Assembly: GCA_029780115.1 (NCBI GenBank)
Contig: JAKOZG010000004.1
Location: 62,001-126,000 of the forward strand
Reading direction: 5' to 3'
Source of the DNA: Thermotogota bacterium
GTDB lineage: Bacteria; Thermotogota; Thermotogae; Petrotogales; Petrotogaceae
DNA: 64,000 nucleotides
The notes beneath the pieces were generated by a model. The model had not been told where the DNA came from and did no database searches. It saw only the letters and a list, made by a program, of their open reading frames with translations. This document shows, one piece after another, positions 35,998 to 45,238 of the stretch. The first letter of the stretch is position 1; each line of letters opens with the position of its first letter. Both the position numbers and the translations under genes were made by a program.

Positions 35998-36033
35998 ATA
36001 TCCCCTATCTTTTTTATCTGGGGATATTTTTTA
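35998..36033. terminator. Terminator between galM and the P-type ATPase
   Basis: Stem ATATCCCC/GGGGATAT around a 14-base loop, with T-run on the right and an A-rich run on the left, usable by both convergent genes. Confidence 0.75.
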
Positions 36034-36047
36034 ATAAAATTTATCTT

Positions 36048-38681
36048 CTATGCTTGCTGAGTTATAAGTTCTTTCTCTGCTTTGTGAAACTTTCTGAAAA
36101 ACACTTTTTCGATTTCTACAAGAATCACAAACACAAAAGAAAGTCCTAAAACCCATAGCCACTGGTTTATATTGAGAACAGAAATTTCAAAAATTTTACT
36201 TAAGAAAGGTGTATCCAAAACTAATTGTAAAAGTATTCCTATGCCTATGGCCAATATTAAGAATTTGTTGCTGAAAAAATCTATTTTTAATAAAGATTCT
36301 TTGTTTGAACGTGAATTTAAAGCATGGAACAACTGTGAAAATACCAAAGTCATAAAAGTCATAGTTTCAGCAATTACAACGCTATATTTATTTCCGATCA
36401 AAAATGCAGTTACAGCTAAAAAACTCATTATAATTCCCTCGATTAATACTTGAATACCCAAGCCATCTGCAAATATACTTTCGTCTCTTTTTCGTGGTCT
36501 GGATTTCATTACATCTTCTGTGGGTGGATCCATTCCTAAAGCCAATGCTGGAAGGCTATCAGTAACAAGATTTATCCATAAGAGATGGATAGCAAGTAGA
36601 GGCTGACCGAGTCCCATTAAATTAGCAATAAAAACAGTAAGAATTTCAGCAATATTGCATGAAAGAAGATATCTAACTGATTTGCGTATGTTAGAATATA
36701 TTGTTCTACCTTCTTCAACTGCAGAAACAATAGTGGCAAAATTGTCATCAGCTAAGACCATATCCGCAGCTTCTTTGGCCACCTCTGTTCCTGTTATTCC
36801 CATGGCGATACCAATATCAGCCTGTGCAAGAGCAGGTGCATCGTTTACCCCATCTCCAGTCATTGCAACAATTGCCCCATTCTTCTGCCAAGCTTTAACT
36901 ATCATTACTTTATGCTCTGGTGAAACTCTAGCATAAACTCTAATCTTTTTTACATTTTTTTCTAGTTCTTCAAAATCCATTTTCTCGAGTTCTTCTCCAG
37001 TAACAACTTTTTCACCTTCATGAAGGATACCTAAACTTTTAGCAATCGCTTCAGCGGTAAGTTTATGATCCCCTGTAATCATTACTGTTGTAATACCTGC
37101 CAAATCACATTTTTTAATAGCTTCTTTTGCTTCTGGCCTTGGAGGATCGATCATTCCTATAAGACCAAAAAAAACAAGGTTATTTTCTAGTGCGCCTTTA
37201 TCAAAATCATCAGTATCAATTAACTTATAGGTTATTGCTAGAACTCTCATTCCATTTTTAGCAAGTTCTTCATTTGCTCGATCGATATCTTTTAAATCAT
37301 CTAGTGTAATGGGTCTTATTGTTCCGTTTTCATCTATATGAGTGCATTTTGAGATGAGATATTCTAATGCACCCTTTGTAATAGAAATTAACAAATTTTC
37401 ATTTTTGTGTACAGTCGTCATAAGCTTTCTATCTGAGTCAAAAGGAAGTTCATCTATTCGTGGATACTTTGCTTCCAGCTCAAGCTTATCTGCACCTAGT
37501 TTTTTAAGTGCTGCAACTAAAGCAACTTCTGTGGGATCTCCAATTTTTTCTCCTTCTTCACTAATTCTTGCATCAGTGCACAAGGCAGAAGAAGCTATTA
37601 ACTTGAAAATTCTATTGTCAACGTTAGTTTCTTTAAATCTCTTTATATTTCTATCAACATAAACATAGGTTACTGTCATTTGATTTAAAGTAAGAGTTCC
37701 TGTTTTGTCGGTACAAATTACGTTCGCACTCCCCAAAGTTTCCACTGCAGGTAGTTTTCTTATTATGGCATTTCTTTTTGCAAGCCTTTGTACTCCAATC
37801 GCAAGTGTAATGGTAACAATGGCAGGAAGCCCTTCAGGAATGGCTGCTACCGCCAAGCTCACAGAAGTTAAAAACATTTCTAGAAGAGGCGTATCCCTTA
37901 AATAACCAATTAAGAAAATCACAGCACAAATAACTAATGCAGCTATACCTAATGTTTTACCTAGCTTGTTTAATCTTTCTTGCAAGGGGATAGTTTCTTC
38001 TTCCTGGCTCATCATCGAAGCTATTTTTCCCATTTCTGTGTTCATTCCTGTGTTAGTAACAATCATCTTACCCCGACCGTACACAATTGTGGTACCAGCA
38101 AAAACCATATTTATTCTATCACCTAAACTTACATTTTCTGAATCTAAAGGATCTATTTGTTTTTCTACGGGAACAGATTCCCCTGTGAGTGATGATTCAT
38201 TTACTTTAAGGGCAGCTGCTTCTATAAGTCTTCCGTCAGCCGGTACGAAATCACCAGCTTCCAACAAAACAATATCTCCTGGTACTATTTCTTTTGATGA
38301 AATTATCTTCACTTCTCCATCTCTTAAAACTTTGGCTTGAGGAGTAGAAAGCTTCTTCAGAGCCTTCAAAGCTTCATTAGCCCTGTTTTCTTGAATTGCT
38401 CCTAGCAAAGCATTGAGAACTACTATAGCTAGAATTATTGTGGCATCTATAACTTCTCCAACAAGTAAAGAGATCGCAATAGCTATTAACAAAATGATTA
38501 TCATAAAATCCTTAAACTGATTGATGAACATTTGAAAAAAGGTTTTTCCTTTTTTCTCTTCTAATTCATTATACCCATATTTTTGTAATCTTCTTTCTGC
38601 TTCTTTGGAAGATAAGCCCTCAATATTTGTATCTAATTCCTTTATGACTTCTTCCACTTCCTTGGTGTAAAAACTTGCCAT
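36048..38681 (-). CDS. P2A-type cation ATPase, probably Ca2+/Mn2+ exporter
   Basis: 878-residue P-type ATPase of the SERCA/PMCA/PMR1 group. N-terminal cation_ATPase_N (LSSKEAERRLQKYGYNEL), actuator LTGESVPVEK, TM4 AAIPEGLPA, phosphorylation site DKTGTLTLNQ, MITGDHKLTA, GDGVNDAPAL, TM5 SCNIAEI and TM6 NLVTDSLPALALGMDPP. Site II residues (PEGL Glu, Asn and Asp in NLVTD) are present. The TM8 position that is Glu in SERCA appears as Gln (FSQLFHALNS), as in PMCA/PMR1, suggesting a single ion site. A yybP-ykoY manganese riboswitch upstream points to Mn2+ efflux. ATG 38681 has GGAGGG five bases upstream. Confidence 0.9.
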   Translation of the reverse strand: MASFYTKEVEEVIKELDTNIEGLSSKEAERRLQKYGYNELEEKKGKTFFQMFINQFKDFMIIILLIAIAISLLVGEVIDATIILAIVVLNALLGAIQENRANEALKALKKLSTPQAKVLRDGEVKIISSKEIVPGDIVLLEAGDFVPADGRLIEAAALKVNESSLTGESVPVEKQIDPLDSENVSLGDRINMVFAGTTIVYGRGKMIVTNTGMNTEMGKIASMMSQEEETIPLQERLNKLGKTLGIAALVICAVIFLIGYLRDTPLLEMFLTSVSLAVAAIPEGLPAIVTITLAIGVQRLAKRNAIIRKLPAVETLGSANVICTDKTGTLTLNQMTVTYVYVDRNIKRFKETNVDNRIFKLIASSALCTDARISEEGEKIGDPTEVALVAALKKLGADKLELEAKYPRIDELPFDSDRKLMTTVHKNENLLISITKGALEYLISKCTHIDENGTIRPITLDDLKDIDRANEELAKNGMRVLAITYKLIDTDDFDKGALENNLVFFGLIGMIDPPRPEAKEAIKKCDLAGITTVMITGDHKLTAEAIAKSLGILHEGEKVVTGEELEKMDFEELEKNVKKIRVYARVSPEHKVMIVKAWQKNGAIVAMTGDGVNDAPALAQADIGIAMGITGTEVAKEAADMVLADDNFATIVSAVEEGRTIYSNIRKSVRYLLSCNIAEILTVFIANLMGLGQPLLAIHLLWINLVTDSLPALALGMDPPTEDVMKSRPRKRDESIFADGLGIQVLIEGIIMSFLAVTAFLIGNKYSVVIAETMTFMTLVFSQLFHALNSRSNKESLLKIDFFSNKFLILAIGIGILLQLVLDTPFLSKIFEISVLNINQWLWVLGLSFVFVILVEIEKVFFRKFHKAEKELITQQA

Positions 38682-38746
38682 CATATCCCTCCATAGAGAT
38701 CGAAGTTATTAATGTTTAAAGAATAACTCTTCTATAAAACAGAAAA

Positions 38747-38852
38747 GAGACCTTTATTCATGTATGAATAAAGGTCTCACTCTCAAAAATTTGCCACACC
38801 ACCGGGCTATTTTGCCGTGATGACGATAGTGTAGAACGAGTTACTCCCCTTT
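38747..38852 (-). promoter_or_regulatory. yybP-ykoY manganese riboswitch with terminator
   Basis: The minus-strand leader of the ATPase gene carries the family landmarks: AAAGGGGAGTA (end at 38841-38852), a helix around TATCGTCATCACGG, GCCCGGTGGTGTGG, and the closing GAGAGTGAGACCTTT (38770-38780 region). AAAGG of the 5' end pairs with CCTTT to form P1. The same CCTTT lies in a strong hairpin, GAGACCTTTATTCAT/ATGAATAAAGGTCTC (38747-38778), followed by TTTTCTGTTTTA. The two folds exclude each other, so Mn2+ binding would stabilise P1 and prevent termination, turning the exporter on. Confidence 0.88.
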
Positions 38853-38858
38853 GGTATT

Positions 38859-38887
38859 ATTCTACCATATTTTAAATTTCTTTTCAA
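38859..38887 (-). promoter_or_regulatory. Promoter of the riboswitch-ATPase transcript
   Basis: Minus strand TTGAAA (38882-38887), a 17-base spacer and TAGAAT (38859-38864), placing the transcript start a few bases before the riboswitch. Confidence 0.7.
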
Positions 38888-39018
38888 CAAATATATTGTA
38901 TATAAATTTAAAGTTCAAAGTTTTAATATTTTTTTATTCTATAATTAACTTTATGATATAATACTTTTACCATCTCAATTAAAAGAAATCAATCGATAGC
39001 CAAAGGAGGAGGAAGTTT

Positions 39019-39369
39019 ATGAAAAAATTTACTGAAACCCATGAATATGTTATAATTGAAGGAAATATAGCCATCGTAGGGGTTACAAAGAAGGCTGCAG
39101 AAGAACTAGGAGACATAACATATGTTGAATTGCCTCAGGTTGGAAAGATAGTAAAAAAAGGAGAGATACTTTGTACTATAGAATCCGTTAAAGCTGCTGA
39201 AGATGTATACGTACCTGTAAGTGGCAGAATTATTGAAGTAAACTATGAATTGGAAGACTCACCAGAAATAATAAACGAAGATGCGGAGAGTAGGGGATGG
39301 ATTGTGAAAATAGAAATGTCTAACCTCGCTGAGATTGAAGAGCTTTTAGAAGAAGAACCTGAAATTTAA
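39019..39369 (+). CDS. gcvH: Glycine cleavage system H-like protein
   Basis: 116-residue lipoyl-domain protein. THEYVIIEGNIAIVGVTKKA opens the fold, and the lipoylated Lys lies in CTIESVKAAEDVYVPVSG, followed by SRGWIVKIEMSNL. In the glycine cleavage system it shuttles the aminomethyl group between P, T and L proteins. It is somewhat shorter than typical (about 125-130 residues). No gcvP, gcvT or lpd is adjacent, so it may act with remote partners or as a lipoyl carrier for other enzymes. ATG start behind AAAGGAGGAGG. A LipM-like octanoyltransferase lies near 52 kb. Confidence 0.9.
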   Translation: MKKFTETHEYVIIEGNIAIVGVTKKAAEELGDITYVELPQVGKIVKKGEILCTIESVKAAEDVYVPVSGRIIEVNYELEDSPEIINEDAESRGWIVKIEMSNLAEIEELLEEEPEI

Positions 39370-39376
39370 AAACATT

Positions 39377-39408
39377 AAAAAGTCCTCAACTGAGCTTGAG
39401 GACTTTTT
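39377..39408 (+). terminator. Terminator after gcvH
   Basis: Long stem AAAAAGTCCTCAA/TTGAGGACTTTTT with loop CTGAGC; the A- and T-runs also make it usable in reverse. Confidence 0.92.
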
Positions 39409-39556
39409 GAGAAATAATTAAACCAATTTCTAGTTGCTTAATTGTTATTCTTCGAAGTTAAAAACCATCTTTCTACATAGAGAAAATTTCTTTCTTCCCG
39501 TTTGTTAAATCTTTTGTATACTTTATTGAATCTTCAATATATTTTAGTAAGGATAT

Positions 39557-39580
39557 GCTATAATTCAACTGAATTATAGC
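39557..39580. promoter_or_regulatory. Perfect palindrome over a -10 box upstream of the phosphoesterase gene
   Basis: GCTATAATTCA-AC-TGAATTATAGC is an 11-base perfect inverted repeat 40 bases before the next gene. Its left arm contains TATAAT (39559-39564). A site overlapping the -10 box is typical of a repressor operator. The right-arm copy ATTATAG also reads as TATAAT-like on the other strand. Confidence 0.5.
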
Positions 39581-39620
39581 TTGGGTTTTTATAGAAACTA
39601 AAAGTGTTGGAGGAACTTCA

Positions 39621-40799
39621 ATGAAGGTATTTATGAGTGATTTGCATATTGGTTTAGGAAACGAAATTGATGATTTTATTTATGATGAGAGACTAATTAA
39701 ATTATTAAAAGAACTAATCGAGATGGATAAAGAAGATACTGAGTTGTATATAGTGGGAGATTTTTTTGAATTAACAAATGCATTAAATGACGGTTATATG
39801 GCTGAGACGGCAATAGAATATGCTGAGCAATTTGATGTTTCGATTATTGATGAGATATTTAACAATCATAAAGAGTTAATCCAAACTTTTCAATGGTTTT
39901 CCAAGAAAAATAAAATATATTATATAGTTGGAAATCATGATTACTATCTACTTTTGAATCAGAAGATTTATGATAGAATTGAACAGGAATTTGATAATTG
40001 TGAAATAATTCCTTATTATTATGATGAAAAATTCGAACTTTTTGTGATTCATGGAAATCAGTTTGATGTTATGAATAGGTTAAGCAAAGATGAAAACGGA
40101 AATATCATTCCATCTTTTACCGAATATATGAATAAGTACATGAATTATCATTTTGGGAAAATTGCTGTAGAGATTCTTTCTGAAGAGTTATACTCCGATT
40201 ATCAGAATATTTATCCTCAATTAGATGTTTTCAAATGGCTTGATAATTTAAACAAAAAATATTTACTAAAATTCGATTTAAAAAATGAATGGATAAAAAT
40301 TTTTACGCAACTTATAAAAACCCCTCAAATAAAAAAATGGCTCAAGATAAGTTATCCCGGCGTAAATATTTTATCCAATATTTTTGTAAATAGTATAGGG
40401 GCTTTCAAATTGGGGGAAATGATTGTAAGAATAGGGATGTTCTTTAGAAGTATGAGAAATTCCAATTATCTTTTAATGAATGCTGAAAAACTTTTAAATC
40501 AGAAGTTTTATATACCTAAAGAGTGCCTGGTCGGTTTTAGTGATCAAGATATTTTTTTGGAAAATGACAAAGTGAAATTTTTAATTATGGGACACAATCA
40601 TAGAGCATCCATGAATATGATAGAGAATAGGTCAGTGGAAAAAATATACGTAAATACTGGAACTTGGAAATATAGAGTTAGCAGAAATTTAGGGATAAAC
40701 AGAAACGAATTTGTAAAAAAGAAATTTATATCTTACTTAGTAGTAGGAGAAAAAAATAACAGATTAAATTTTAAAATGGTAAGAGAAGAAGCTTTTTGA
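39621..40799 (+). CDS. Calcineurin-like metallophosphoesterase
   Basis: 392 residues. The five metallophosphoesterase motifs are present in order: SDLHIG at the start, YIVGDFFEL, YIVGNHDYYL, FVIHGNQFD and MGHNHRASM near residue 328, followed by VNTGTWK. A long helical insert (about 165-300) separates the last two. The pattern SDLHxG/GDxxEL/GNHD resembles UDP-2,3-diacylglucosamine hydrolase relatives, but the insert makes the substrate uncertain. ATG start behind TTGGAGGAA. The upstream palindrome suggests a dedicated regulator. Confidence 0.87.
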   Translation: MKVFMSDLHIGLGNEIDDFIYDERLIKLLKELIEMDKEDTELYIVGDFFELTNALNDGYMAETAIEYAEQFDVSIIDEIFNNHKELIQTFQWFSKKNKIYYIVGNHDYYLLLNQKIYDRIEQEFDNCEIIPYYYDEKFELFVIHGNQFDVMNRLSKDENGNIIPSFTEYMNKYMNYHFGKIAVEILSEELYSDYQNIYPQLDVFKWLDNLNKKYLLKFDLKNEWIKIFTQLIKTPQIKKWLKISYPGVNILSNIFVNSIGAFKLGEMIVRIGMFFRSMRNSNYLLMNAEKLLNQKFYIPKECLVGFSDQDIFLENDKVKFLIMGHNHRASMNMIENRSVEKIYVNTGTWKYRVSRNLGINRNEFVKKKFISYLVVGEKNNRLNFKMVREEAF

Positions 40800-40902
40800 A
40801 GACAAATTGTATATGAAATTTTACTAAAATGAGAAATAGAAAAAAAATTAATATAATATAATATAAACTAGTTATCAAAATTAATGTAAAAAGGGAGGTT
40901 AA

Positions 40903-43566
40903 ATGATGTCAAAGAAATACGTATATGTTTGGAATAAGAACAGAGTCGAAGGTAATGCTAAGATGAAAGATATTTTAGGCGGTAAAGGAGCTAACCTTGC
41001 TGAAATGGCTTTATTAGGCCTACCTATACCGCCAGGATTTACAATTTCCGCTGAAGTTTGCAAGTACTATTGGGAAAATGGTATGAAACTTCCCGAAGAC
41101 TTGAAACCTTCAGTGGAAGCTGCAATGCGTGAATTAGAAGAGTCCACCGGCAAAAAGTTTGGAGATAATGAAAATCCATTATTAGTTTCTGTACGTTCTG
41201 GGGCTGCCGTTTCTATGCCAGGAATGATGGACACTATTTTGAATTTGGGTTTAAATGATATATCTGTTGAAGGTCTGGCTAAACAAACTAATAATGAAAG
41301 ATTTGCATGGGATTCATACAGAAGATTCATACAGATGTTTGGAGATGTTGCATTGGAGATTCCTCATGAAAAATTCGAGGGAGTATTAAACAGGGTAAAA
41401 AGAGAAAAGGGAGTAGAAACAGATATAGAATTAGACGCCGACGATTTCAAAAAAGTTGTTGATCTATACAAGAAAATTTATCAGGAAGAAGGAAAAACAT
41501 TTCCGCAAGATCCTATGGAACAATTGTGGGTCTCAATTGAGGCGGTATTTAGAAGTTGGAACAATCCAAGAGCTATAAAATACCGAGAGATTAACAAATT
41601 AGACGATAAAAAATTCTTAGGTACAGCAGTGAACGTTATGGCGATGGTTTTTGGGAACATGGGAGAAGATAGTGGAACTGGTGTTGTATTTACAAGAGAT
41701 CCCAGTACAGGAGAAAAGAGGTATTATGGAGAATTTTTATTGAACGCTCAAGGTGAAGACGTAGTTGCAGGGATTAGGACGCCGCGACCATTAGACGAAT
41801 TAAGGGAAATAATGCCGGATGTTTATAAAGAATTAACTGAAATAATGGATAAATTAGAGAGACATTTTAGAGACATGCAAGACATAGAATTCACTATTGA
41901 AAGAGGAAAATTGTACATTTTACAAACAAGAAATGGGAAAAGGACACCTGCTGCAGCGGTTAAAATTGCTGTTGATTTAGTGAAAGAAGGTTTAATTGAC
42001 GAACAAGAAGCAATTATGAGGGTTAATCCTTCTGATATAGAAAAGCTTTTACATCCAGTATTTGACCCCGAAGATTTAAAGAAGGCTCAATATATTGGGA
42101 AAGGATTACCAGCTTCACCCGGAGCTGCAACAGGGAAAGTTGTTTTCAGTGCCGAGGAGGCTGAAAAATTTGCTGAACAAGGAGAGCAGGTTATTCTTGT
42201 AAGGCCTGAAACATCAGCAGAAGACGTTGGAGGTATGAATGCTGCTCAAGGTATTCTAACCAATCGTGGTGGTATGACTTCTCATGCTGCTGTTGTAGCA
42301 AGAGGAATGGGTAAACCAGCTGTAGTAGGTGCAGAAAATATACTGATTGATTTAAAAAACAAGTTAATAAAAGCAAATGGCGTTGTAATAAGAGATAAAG
42401 AATGGATTTCTATAGATGGTAATGAAGGAAAAGTTTATGCAGGTAAAATTAAGACAGTAAGACCCGAAGGATTAGCAGGAGATTTGGCAATTTTACTTGA
42501 ATATGCAGACAAAGTTTCTGATTTGGGAGTGAGAGCGAATGCGGATGTTCCAAGGGATGCTAAAGTAGCTAGAGAATATGGTGCTCAAGGAATTGGTCTT
42601 TGCAGAACTGAACATATGTTTTTCGGTCCTGAAAGAATCAATAAAATGAGAAGAGTGATTTTATCAAAGAGCGAAGAACAAAGAAGAAAGGCTTTGGAAG
42701 AATTGCTTCCTCATCAGATAGAAGATTTTAAAGGTCTTTTCGAAGAAATGGAAGGTTTTCCGGTTACAATAAGACTTTTAGATCCTCCATTACATGAGTT
42801 TGTCCCAGAGACAGACGAACAGATAAGAGATTTAGCTGACAGTTTAGGAATTAGTGAAGATGAGTTAAGGCATACTATAAAAGAGCTTGAAGAATTTAAC
42901 CCTATGATGGGACATAGAGGAGTAAGGGTGGCAATTACTTATCCAGAAATAGCAGAGATGCAAACAAAAGCCATTATCCTTGCTGCTATAGAGTTGATGA
43001 AAGAAGGTAAGAAGGTACATCCCGAAATAATGATCCCTCTAGTTGGTAATGTAAAAGAATTTACAATACTAAAAGAATCTATAACTCAAATTGCTGATCA
43101 ATTGATCACAGAGCATAATGTTGATTTAGAGTATAAAGTTGGCACTATGATCGAAGTTCCAAGAGCGTGCGTAGTTGCTGATCAGATTGGCGCGGAAGCA
43201 GATTTCTTTAGTTTTGGAACCAACGACCTAACCCAGCTTGGCTTAGGTTTTTCAAGGGATGACTACGGTAAATTTATCAATGATTACATCGAAAAAGGAA
43301 TATATGAGAAAGATCCATTCCAGCATATTGATCGAGAAGGTGTTGGCAAATTAATCAAGATTGCTCTAGATGGAGGAAGATCGACTAATCCATATCTAAA
43401 GGTTGGAATATGTGGTGAACACGGTGGAGATCCGGAATCTATAGAGTTTGCTCATTTAGTTGGACTAGATTATGTAAGTTGTTCTCCCTACAGAGTCCCA
43501 GTTGCACGATTAGCAGCAGCTCAAGCGGCAGCAGAGTACAAGAGGGGTAAAAAAGTAAATTATTAA
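40903..43566 (+). CDS. ppdK: Pyruvate, phosphate dikinase
   Basis: Interconverts PEP + AMP + PPi and pyruvate + ATP + Pi, in gluconeogenic or PPi-linked glycolytic direction. 887 residues in three domains: nucleotide-binding GGKGANLAEMALLGLPIPPG and RSGAAVSMPGMMDT, the swivelling phosphohistidine GGMTSHAAVVARGMGKPAVV, and the C-terminal PEP/pyruvate barrel with QGIGLCRTEHMFF, MGHRGVR and SFGTNDLTQLGLGFSRDD. ATG start behind GGGAGG. Single gene with its own terminator. Confidence 0.98.
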   Translation: MMSKKYVYVWNKNRVEGNAKMKDILGGKGANLAEMALLGLPIPPGFTISAEVCKYYWENGMKLPEDLKPSVEAAMRELEESTGKKFGDNENPLLVSVRSGAAVSMPGMMDTILNLGLNDISVEGLAKQTNNERFAWDSYRRFIQMFGDVALEIPHEKFEGVLNRVKREKGVETDIELDADDFKKVVDLYKKIYQEEGKTFPQDPMEQLWVSIEAVFRSWNNPRAIKYREINKLDDKKFLGTAVNVMAMVFGNMGEDSGTGVVFTRDPSTGEKRYYGEFLLNAQGEDVVAGIRTPRPLDELREIMPDVYKELTEIMDKLERHFRDMQDIEFTIERGKLYILQTRNGKRTPAAAVKIAVDLVKEGLIDEQEAIMRVNPSDIEKLLHPVFDPEDLKKAQYIGKGLPASPGAATGKVVFSAEEAEKFAEQGEQVILVRPETSAEDVGGMNAAQGILTNRGGMTSHAAVVARGMGKPAVVGAENILIDLKNKLIKANGVVIRDKEWISIDGNEGKVYAGKIKTVRPEGLAGDLAILLEYADKVSDLGVRANADVPRDAKVAREYGAQGIGLCRTEHMFFGPERINKMRRVILSKSEEQRRKALEELLPHQIEDFKGLFEEMEGFPVTIRLLDPPLHEFVPETDEQIRDLADSLGISEDELRHTIKELEEFNPMMGHRGVRVAITYPEIAEMQTKAIILAAIELMKEGKKVHPEIMIPLVGNVKEFTILKESITQIADQLITEHNVDLEYKVGTMIEVPRACVVADQIGAEADFFSFGTNDLTQLGLGFSRDDYGKFINDYIEKGIYEKDPFQHIDREGVGKLIKIALDGGRSTNPYLKVGICGEHGGDPESIEFAHLVGLDYVSCSPYRVPVARLAAAQAAAEYKRGKKVNY

Positions 43567-43583
43567 TTTTTTTTAAAAAATAT

Positions 43584-43609
43584 AGCGGGGGTTGAATCCC
43601 CGCTTTTTC
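43584..43609 (+). terminator. Terminator after ppdK
   Basis: Stem AGCGGGG/CCCCGCT with loop GTTGAAT followed by five T. Confidence 0.92.
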
Positions 43610-43703
43610 AATGCTTATAGTATGATTGACAAAACTATTTAATTGTGTTAAAATAAATAAAAATTGTTTTTTTAAGACCGATTTTGTGTGGTGAGTAGTT
43701 GTA

Positions 43704-44651
43704 ATGAAAATAGTAGATGTAATTAAGCAAAGAGATAAGCCCATACTTTCTTTTGAAATTATTCCTCCTAAGAGGGGGGACAATATTCAGGATATTTTTA
43801 AAGTAGTAGATAGTTTAATGGAATTTTCTCCTTCATTTATAAATGTAACTAAACATGCAAATGAAGTTGAATATTTAGAAACTGGAGCAAAAGTTGTTAA
43901 GTTGATAGTTAATAAAAGGCCTGGAACTGTGGGAATTAGTGCTGCGCTAAAAAATAGGTACAAAGTAGATGTAGTTCCTCATCTTTTATGCGTAGGGTTT
44001 AATAAATATCAATTAGAAGATATTCTAATTGATCTGAATTATTTGGGAATAGAAAATGTATTTATTATTAGAGGTGACAGGAATAAGTATAACTTTGAAG
44101 ATCCTAACGAGTATAAATATGCAAGTTTTTTAGTTAAACAAATTTCTGATCTAAACAAAGGTATTTATGTGTCACCTACAAAAAACAACCATTTCACCGA
44201 TTTTTGTATAGGGGTAGCAGGATATCCAGAAAAACATTTTGAGTCTCCAAATTTAGAAAAGGATTTGGAATATTTAAAGCTAAAAATAGATTTGGGAGCG
44301 GAGTTTATTATTACCCAGATGTTTTTTGATGTTGCTTATTACAAAAATTTTGTTGATAAAATTAGAAAATTGGGAATTGATGCTCCAGTGATTCCTGGTT
44401 TAAAACCTGTAGTATCTAAAAAATCTTTATACAATATACCAAAATCTTTTTTTATAAATATTCCCAAAGAGTTGGTCGAAGAATTTGATGATGCCAAAAC
44501 CCCAAGAGATGAATTTAATGTAGGAGTAAAACATACTATAAATATGATTGAGGAATTGTTGGTGGAAGGTGTGCCGGGAATACATATCTTTACAATGGGA
44601 AAAGGAGAAGCAGTAAAAAGTGTGTTAAAGGAGTTTCAAAACGTGTTTTAA
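43704..44651 (+). CDS. metF: Methylenetetrahydrofolate reductase
   Basis: Flavoprotein that reduces 5,10-methylene-THF to 5-methyl-THF. 315 residues forming a TIM barrel, with LSFEIIPPKRG at the N-terminus (FAD/folate Glu), FINVTKHAN, HLLCVGFNK, VFIIRGDRN, the conserved GVAGYPEKHFES, IITQMFFDVAYY, and PVIPGLKPV. The C-terminal GVPGIHIFTMGKGEA is also typical. Weak ribosome site GTGAGT before the ATG. Next gene follows 50 bp later and may share the transcript. Confidence 0.95.
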   Translation: MKIVDVIKQRDKPILSFEIIPPKRGDNIQDIFKVVDSLMEFSPSFINVTKHANEVEYLETGAKVVKLIVNKRPGTVGISAALKNRYKVDVVPHLLCVGFNKYQLEDILIDLNYLGIENVFIIRGDRNKYNFEDPNEYKYASFLVKQISDLNKGIYVSPTKNNHFTDFCIGVAGYPEKHFESPNLEKDLEYLKLKIDLGAEFIITQMFFDVAYYKNFVDKIRKLGIDAPVIPGLKPVVSKKSLYNIPKSFFINIPKELVEEFDDAKTPRDEFNVGVKHTINMIEELLVEGVPGIHIFTMGKGEAVKSVLKEFQNVF

Positions 44652-44701
44652 ACGTTTCAAGAATTTAAAAATAAAAAATTTTGACTTTGGGAGGTATTGT
44701 T

Positions 44702-45163
44702 GTGGAAGACATGGAATTTTTTACCTTGACTGATGAAAAAGGTAACGAAAATGATTTTATGTTTTTAAAAGAATTAGAAATAGATGGAAAAACATATTGG
44801 ATATGTCAAGAAGCTATTAGAGATGAAGAAAATCAAGAGTTGATTCTGGATGGAGTTGTTGCGTTTTTTGTCGAAAAAGAAGAGGGAAAAGTTTATTTAA
44901 ATAGTATTGATGACGAAGAAGAATTCAAAAAGGTTTCTGACGTTTGGGAGAGTATAGAAGATGAAGTATTTTCCTCTTTTGATTTAGACAGCGACGAGGA
45001 TTTTGAAGTATATGATGTAGACTTTGATGAAGATGAAGAAGACGAAAATGAGGATATAAACGAAGATTGGTTTATTGAAGAAGACGAAGAAGATGATTTT
45101 GATGATGAATATTTTGATGACTATGATGATTTAGATGATGACGATTATAGGTTTGGATTCTAA
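44702..45163 (+). CDS. DUF1292-like protein with a very acidic tail
   Basis: 153 residues. The first about 85 (FFTLTDEKGNENDFMFLKEL, then ELILDGVVAFFVEKEEGKVYL and IDDEEEFKKVSDVWESI) match the small DUF1292 fold found in Firmicutes and Thermotogae. The remaining 65 residues are dominated by Asp and Glu with interspersed Phe/Tyr, likely disordered. GTG 44702 lies six bases after GGGAGGT; earlier in-frame TTG codons overlap that site. Function is not known. It is followed by a strong bidirectional terminator. Confidence 0.72.
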   Translation: MEDMEFFTLTDEKGNENDFMFLKELEIDGKTYWICQEAIRDEENQELILDGVVAFFVEKEEGKVYLNSIDDEEEFKKVSDVWESIEDEVFSSFDLDSDEDFEVYDVDFDEDEEDENEDINEDWFIEEDEEDDFDDEYFDDYDDLDDDDYRFGF

Positions 45164-45176
45164 AATTTGATCTACT

Positions 45177-45216
45177 AGATAAGAAAGCCGACATTAATGT
45201 CGGCTTTCTTATCTTT
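45177..45216. terminator. Long palindromic terminator between the DUF1292 gene and tRNA-Trp
   Basis: A nearly 19-base palindrome, AGATAAGAAAGCCGACAT-TA-ATGTCGGCTTTCTTATCT, followed by T. Its symmetry lets it stop transcription from both the plus-strand gene and the minus-strand tRNA. Confidence 0.85.
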
Positions 45217-45238
45217 AGTTTTTTATGAGATTAACAGT

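Larger units (their letters stand above)
38685..39018. other. Intergenic region between the ATPase and gcvH
   Basis: Left part: ATPase leader with the riboswitch and its promoter. Right part (38888-39018): AT-rich, with a TATAAT at about 38956-38961 as the likely gcvH -10 box, and no clear -35. Nothing else is seen. Confidence 0.5.

Noticed and set aside
36172-38340. Several long frames antisense to the P-type ATPase
   Set aside because: They lack ribosome sites and mirror the codon pattern of the ATPase; the sense gene explains the open frames.
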